Below are positions 5,311 to 8,326 of a stretch of 8,326 nt of DNA, piece by piece. Every line of letters begins with the position of its first letter. Within the stretch, counting starts at the first letter, position 1. Source of the DNA: JAVBUP01 sp031555175 (GTDB lineage Bacteria > Bacillota_I > Bacilli_A > Erysipelotrichales > Coprobacillaceae); contig JAVBUP010000030.1 of the NCBI GenBank assembly GCA_031555175.1, forward strand, positions 1-8,326. The letters are read 5' to 3'. A model generated the notes under the pieces. It worked only from the letters and a program-made list of their open reading frames with translations, was not told the DNA's origin and ran no database searches. Both the position numbers and the translations under genes were made by a program.

Positions 5311-6312
5311 ATGAAAGTCACTAGAAATCCCGAGTTTAAAAAATTTCTTATGCATACAAGCATTTTATCATTAATTGTCATAGTTATATTGCTGTTTATT
5401 AATATTAAGTCTACGATAATAGTTGGTTTGTTCTGTATAGTGTTAGCGTTTTTATATATTCAATTTACTAGTAAACGGTATGAAGAAATATCTAAAATAT
5501 CTGAAGAGATTGACTCATTGTTACATGGAAAGCGGGACTATGATTTTAATAATTACACCGAAGGAGAGTTGTCAATACTAAATAACGTTATTCAAAAAAT
5601 GGTATTAGCTCTAAGAATTAATGAAGAAAACTTAGTTAAGGATAAAGTATATTTAGCAAATTCGCTAGCGGATATTTCTCACCAACTTAGAACCCCTTTG
5701 ACATCTTTAAATATGATTGCATCTTTTCTAGCAAAAGAGGATTTGGCAGAAGAGAAACGAGTAGAATTAAGCCGGGAAATGTTTGCCTTACTATCTAAAA
5801 TTGACTGGTTAGTAACGACCCTATTAAAGATATCACAAATCGATGCTAATACTGTAGAGTTTAAACAAGATCGTATCTACATAGATGATGTAATAAAAGA
5901 ATCATTAAAACCATTTACTATTCCTTTGGAGATTAAAGATATAACAGTTATTAAAAATATTTCAAGTACCTGCTACTTTGTCGGAGATATGTTATGGACA
6001 TGTGAGGCGATTGGTAACATTATCAAAAACTGTATTGAACACACCCCTATAGGTGGTAATATTAATATAGATTGTGTTGATAATAATATCTATACACAAA
6101 TTACTATTAATGATAATGGGTGTGGATTTAAAGAAGAAGATATCCCCCACTTATTTGAAAGATTTTATCGTGGCCAGTATAACATAAGCCATAGTTATGG
6201 AATTGGGCTTTCTCTAGCTCAAATGATTATTAATAGACAAGAAGGAACTATTAAAGCATCAAATAAAGATGGAGCTCTGTTTTTAATTAGATTTTATAAA
6301 AGTGTAGTTTAA
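5311..6312 (+). CDS. Membrane sensor histidine kinase with minimal external loop
   Basis: A 333-residue kinase, partner of the response regulator just upstream. Two membrane helices (about 17-32 and 36-52) are joined by only a few residues (KST), so there is practically no external sensor domain and no HAMP domain. A short helical linker (about 55-110) follows. The dimerisation and phosphoacceptor block is SLADISHQLRTPLTSL with H124. The ATPase domain shows the N box IGNIIKNCIEHTP (N236, N240), G1 NDNGCGF (267-273), F box LFERFYRG (281-288) and G2 YGIGLSLA (296-303). All catalytic parts are intact. The short loop is the pattern of intramembrane-sensing kinases, several of which answer to cell-envelope or peptide-antibiotic stress with an ABC transporter; no transporter is in this window. 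The signal is therefore unknown. AGGAG six bases upstream supports the start. Confidence 0.95.
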   Translation: MKVTRNPEFKKFLMHTSILSLIVIVILLFINIKSTIIVGLFCIVLAFLYIQFTSKRYEEISKISEEIDSLLHGKRDYDFNNYTEGELSILNNVIQKMVLALRINEENLVKDKVYLANSLADISHQLRTPLTSLNMIASFLAKEDLAEEKRVELSREMFALLSKIDWLVTTLLKISQIDANTVEFKQDRIYIDDVIKESLKPFTIPLEIKDITVIKNISSTCYFVGDMLWTCEAIGNIIKNCIEHTPIGGNINIDCVDNNIYTQITINDNGCGFKEEDIPHLFERFYRGQYNISHSYGIGLSLAQMIINRQEGTIKASNKDGALFLIRFYKSVV

Positions 6313-6316
6313 AGAG

Positions 6317-6387
6317 TGAAAGAATTATGTCATAATATAGATAGGTAATACTTATTGTCTGACATAATTCTTTCATTATTATTTTTG
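6317..6387 (+). terminator. Long inverted repeat after the kinase gene, probable terminator
   Basis: A perfect 16-base inverted repeat (6317-6332 with 6360-6375, TGAAAGAATTATGTCA and its complement) encloses 27 bases and is followed by an A/T stretch with five Ts at 6382-6386. It begins five bases after the kinase TAA. It likely terminates the two-component transcript, but the long AT-rich stem and large loop are atypical next to the other terminators here. Confidence 0.55.
6355..6382 (+). promoter_or_regulatory. Candidate promoter of the HAD-rpiR operon
   Basis: TTGTCT (6355-6360), a 16-base spacer and TATTAT (6377-6382) overlap the right arm of the inverted repeat. An alternative is TTGCTT (6392-6397), 16 bases, TAATAA (6414-6419). 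Neither is strong, and the choice is open. Confidence 0.3.
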
Positions 6388-6444
6388 TTGATTGCTTAGC
6401 AAAACTAAAAATGTAATAATTTATGTATTAAACAAAGTAGACTC

Positions 6445-6451
6445 AAGGAGG
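6445..6451 (+). promoter_or_regulatory. Ribosome binding site that sets the HAD phosphatase start
   Basis: AAGGAGG lies six bases before ATG 6458. The in-frame TTG/ATG-like starts further upstream (from 6392) have no such site and would place 22 atypical residues before the MSIKVIIMDVDGTL N-terminus. Confidence 0.85.
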
Positions 6452-6457
6452 AAAATT

Positions 6458-7306
6458 ATGAGTATTAAAGTTATTATTATGGATGTTGATGGGACATTAT
6501 TTAGTAGTGGTAAATGCATTACGCCTAAGACAAAAGAAGCATTGTTAAAAGCACAAGATGCAGGGGCAATCTTGATTTTAGCGTCTGGAAGACCAACAAC
6601 TGGGTTGTTAGATTTAGCTGAAGAATTGGATATGAATCATCATCATGGATTATTAGTTTCGTATAATGGTTCAAAAGTAATTGACTGTGAAACTGGTAAT
6701 GTGTTATTTAATGAAGCTATGACAGTAGAACAAGGAAAAGCAGTATTAGAACATATGAAGAAATTTGATGTCAAGCCAATGATTGATAAAGGGGAATATA
6801 TGTATGTAAATGACGTATATAACTGTTGGCTAGATTTACCACAAGGACCATTTAATATAATTGAATATGAATCACGCGGTGGTAAATATAAGCTATGTGA
6901 AATTGATGATTTAGCAGCATTTGCTGATTTCGAAATTAATAAGATTTTAACTGCTGGAAACCCACCATATTTACAAGAAAACTATCTTGATATGATGGAG
7001 CCATTTAAAGATACATTAAACTGCGTATTTACAGCACCATTCTTCTTTGAGTATACTGCTAAAGGGATTGATAAAGCAAAAGCACTAGACACAGTATTAA
7101 TTCCTATGGGATATAAAGTAGAAGAAATGATGGCTTTTGGTGATGGGCATAATGACGCATCGATGGTTAAATATGCTGGTGTAGGAGTAGCAATGGCTAA
7201 TGCAGTGGATGCGTTAAAAGAAATTGCTGATGAGATAACTTTATCTAATGATGAAGATGGAATAGCAGAATCTATTTATAAACACATGCCTGAATTAACA
7301 AGATAA
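6458..7306 (+). CDS. Cof-type HAD-superfamily (IIB) phosphatase
   Basis: A 282-residue cytoplasmic hydrolase. Motif I is MDVDGTL with nucleophile D9 and acid/base D11. Motif II is LASGRP with S43. Motif III is TAKGIDKAKAL with K202. Motif IV is FGDGHNDASM with D229 and D233 for magnesium. The C2B cap lies between motifs II and III (about 80-195), as in Cof/YidA-type enzymes that dephosphorylate sugar phosphates, pyridoxal phosphate or flavin precursors. The cap sets the substrate and cannot be read here. The rpiR-type gene begins four bases after the stop, so a phosphosugar substrate is a reasonable inference. Length and motif spacing are normal and no active residue is missing. The N-terminus starting at 6458 matches the family, where the first motif comes within about 10 residues. 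Confidence 0.95.
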   Translation: MSIKVIIMDVDGTLFSSGKCITPKTKEALLKAQDAGAILILASGRPTTGLLDLAEELDMNHHHGLLVSYNGSKVIDCETGNVLFNEAMTVEQGKAVLEHMKKFDVKPMIDKGEYMYVNDVYNCWLDLPQGPFNIIEYESRGGKYKLCEIDDLAAFADFEINKILTAGNPPYLQENYLDMMEPFKDTLNCVFTAPFFFEYTAKGIDKAKALDTVLIPMGYKVEEMMAFGDGHNDASMVKYAGVGVAMANAVDALKEIADEITLSNDEDGIAESIYKHMPELTR

Positions 7307-7310
7307 ATTA

Positions 7311-8174
7311 ATGAATATTTTTACAAAATTAAAGTATTTAACGGATTTAACAGATAACGAAAAGGAAATAGTGGCATATTTATTAGCTAATCCAGAACGA
7401 TTCACTAAGAAAAGTGCTTCAGAAATAGCTAAAGAATGTTTTGTATCGATGTCTTCTATATATCGTTTGTGTAATAAATTAGAGATGGGTGGACTATCTG
7501 AGTTAAAAGTGCAAATCTCTGCTTCACTTAGTCTATATAATCAAGTAGATGAAGACTTTGATTTTGATTTCCCAGTCAGACAATATCAAACACAATACCA
7601 AATGACGCAATCATTAAAAGAAGACTATTATCAAACGATTAACTCAACTCTAAACTTAATTGATTTAGAAGAGTTAAGAAAAGTGGTTTATGGTTTGAAA
7701 AAAGCTCATCAAATTGATATATATACTTCTGCGGGGAATATTTACTTTGCAGAGAATTTCAAATTTCAAATGCAAGAAATAGGTATAAATGTAAATGTAC
7801 CAATAGAGGAATATCATCAGAGACTAACAGCATCTGCTAGCGATAGTAACCATATTGCAATCATCATTTCATTTGGTGGTAGAGGTGGAATGGTTAGGCA
7901 TGTATTTGATATTCTGAAAAAGAACAATACACCAATTATATGTATTACTAGTCATCATGAAGATAATCCAATTATGGGATTGGCTGATTATGAACTGTAC
8001 TTATGCTCGTTTGAAGATCATTATAAAAAAGTTTCTTCATTTTCAACTAGGTTATCATTGCTTTATATTTTAGATTGTTTATATGCATCGTATTTCGAGT
8101 TAGATTATGATAGCAATGTTGATTTAAAGTTAAAACTATATAAACAATTATCTGGGATGAAGGGCTCACTATAG
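7311..8174 (+). CDS. RpiR/MurR-family transcriptional regulator with SIS domain
   Basis: A 287-residue regulator. The N-terminal domain (1-77) carries the family hallmark LTDNEKEIVAYLLANPERF and a helix-turn-helix (about 36-57, SASEIAKECFVSMSSIYRLC). The C-terminal SIS domain (about 120-260) shows IDIYTSAGNIYFAENF (135-150) and IAIIISFGGRGGMV (182-195), the two loops that bind phosphosugars. The usual serines of those loops are partly replaced: AGN in place of GxGxS and FGGRG in place of SxSGxT. The ligand may therefore differ from the common sugar phosphates. Members activate or repress sugar catabolic genes. It follows the HAD gene by four bases with no Shine-Dalgarno visible, so translation is probably coupled. 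The start matches the family's conserved MNIF-x-KLK opening. Confidence 0.93.
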   Translation: MNIFTKLKYLTDLTDNEKEIVAYLLANPERFTKKSASEIAKECFVSMSSIYRLCNKLEMGGLSELKVQISASLSLYNQVDEDFDFDFPVRQYQTQYQMTQSLKEDYYQTINSTLNLIDLEELRKVVYGLKKAHQIDIYTSAGNIYFAENFKFQMQEIGINVNVPIEEYHQRLTASASDSNHIAIIISFGGRGGMVRHVFDILKKNNTPIICITSHHEDNPIMGLADYELYLCSFEDHYKKVSSFSTRLSLLYILDCLYASYFELDYDSNVDLKLKLYKQLSGMKGSL

Positions 8175-8185
8175 TAGTGAGCTTT
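8161..8185 (+). terminator. Hairpin whose loop is the rpiR stop codon
   Basis: GCTCACTA (8164-8171) pairs with TAGTGAGC (8175-8182), extendable by G-U pairs to 8161-8185. The 3-base loop is exactly the TAG stop. The T-tail (TTTGGTTCTT) is imperfect, and a second hairpin at 8203-8234 probably completes termination. Confidence 0.65.
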
Positions 8186-8202
8186 GGTTCTTAGACAACC
8201 GT

Positions 8203-8234
8203 AGGGGTGAACGATAAATGTTTATCCCCTTTTT
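8203..8234 (+). terminator. Second intrinsic terminator after rpiR
   Basis: AGGGGTGAAC (8203-8212) pairs with GTTTA-T-CCCCT (8220-8230) with one bulged T and one wobble around a 7-base loop, then runs into TTTTT (8230-8234). Its GC-rich base and T-run make it the best plus-strand terminator in the window. Confidence 0.75.
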
Positions 8235-8252
8235 GTATATTAATTTGTCAAT

Positions 8253-8323
8253 AGGAACAGTTTAGTAAGAGAATTCGTTTACGATAGTGAACGAATGATC
8301 GATAACCATAAGCTGTTCTTTTT
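8253..8323 (+). other. Two-part structured RNA element ending in a T-run
   Basis: The outer stem is AGGAACAGTTTA (8253-8264) with TAAGCTGTTCTT (8309-8320), 12 pairs with two wobbles. An internal loop of 8 and 12 bases (8265-8272, 8297-8308) follows. The inner stem is ATTCGTTTAC (8273-8282) with GTGAACGAAT (8287-8296), 10 pairs around loop GATA. TTTTT (8319-8323) follows the outer stem. This could be a small RNA, a leader or attenuator of a gene beyond the edge, or an elaborate terminator. I match it to no known RNA family. Confidence 0.45.
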
Positions 8324-8326
8324 AAA

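Noticed and set aside
3432..6369. Shared 9-mer AATTATGTC at 3432-3440, 6323-6331 and, inverted, 6361-6369
   Set aside because: A 9-mer of this composition is expected to recur by chance in 8 kb of AT-rich DNA, and the inverted copy is just the hairpin arm.
148..8174. No TGA stop among the nine complete genes; possible TGA reassignment
   Set aside because: Trp is encoded by TGG throughout and conserved domains read through intact. With nine genes in an AT-rich genome, absence of TGA stops can be chance.
8236..8250. TTGACA on the minus strand as a -35 for a leftward transcript at the right edge
   Set aside because: No suitable -10 lies 16-18 bases downstream, and the transcript would run into rpiR in antisense with no gene.
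1..8326. tRNA or rRNA genes, CRISPR arrays, prophage or defence-gene clusters
   Set aside because: No cloverleaf, regularly spaced repeat, integrase or known defence domain was seen on either strand.

Overview
The window is AT-rich DNA with strong Shine-Dalgarno sites (AAGGAG or AGGAGG, 5-7 bases before the starts) and compact intrinsic terminators. The gene content is a YwfO-type HD phosphohydrolase, a trimeric purine nucleoside phosphorylase, an OmpR-type two-component pair, a Cof-type HAD phosphatase and an RpiR regulator. This points to a low-GC Bacillota, perhaps Erysipelotrichia or a Mollicutes-related lineage. The lineage is inferred; no rRNA or other decisive marker is present. Trp is encoded by TGG and all frames read through under the standard code.

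Layout. (1) Bases 1-54, minus strand: 18 codons of a gene running off the left edge, possibly an IS30-like transposase N-terminus. (2) 94-1742, minus strand: punA followed by a SmtA/CmoM-like methyltransferase, overlapping by one base (TAATG), with two tandem hairpins after them. (3) 1782-3020, plus strand: an HD-domain dNTP triphosphohydrolase, divergent from punA across 93 bases. (4) 3034-4522: a small XRE regulator (minus) divergent from an unrecognised 325-residue protein (plus) with a late Cys cluster. The region between them holds back-to-back promoters, a TAACGC/GCGTTA inverted repeat and a structured leader. (5) 4641-6312: response regulator plus a histidine kinase with two membrane helices and almost no external loop. 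(6) 6458-8174: Cof-type HAD phosphatase plus RpiR/SIS regulator, four bases apart. (7) 8161-8326: three successive hairpins, the last a long two-part structure ending in a T-run.

How the genes may work together. The dNTPase and PunA are successive steps in purine (deoxy)nucleotide breakdown and salvage. The XRE protein is the natural candidate regulator of the unknown gene. The kinase and regulator form a sensing pair with no target, such as an ABC transporter, visible here. The RpiR protein probably senses a phosphosugar linked to the HAD enzyme.

The best candidate for something undescribed is the XRE/unknown-gene pair. Second is the structured element at the right edge. Nothing is recognisable as a known defence, CRISPR or secondary-metabolite system. 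Four promoters (left-edge gene, punA, xre, response regulator) rely on extended -10 (TGn) elements. Five genes have their stop codon inside the terminator hairpin.
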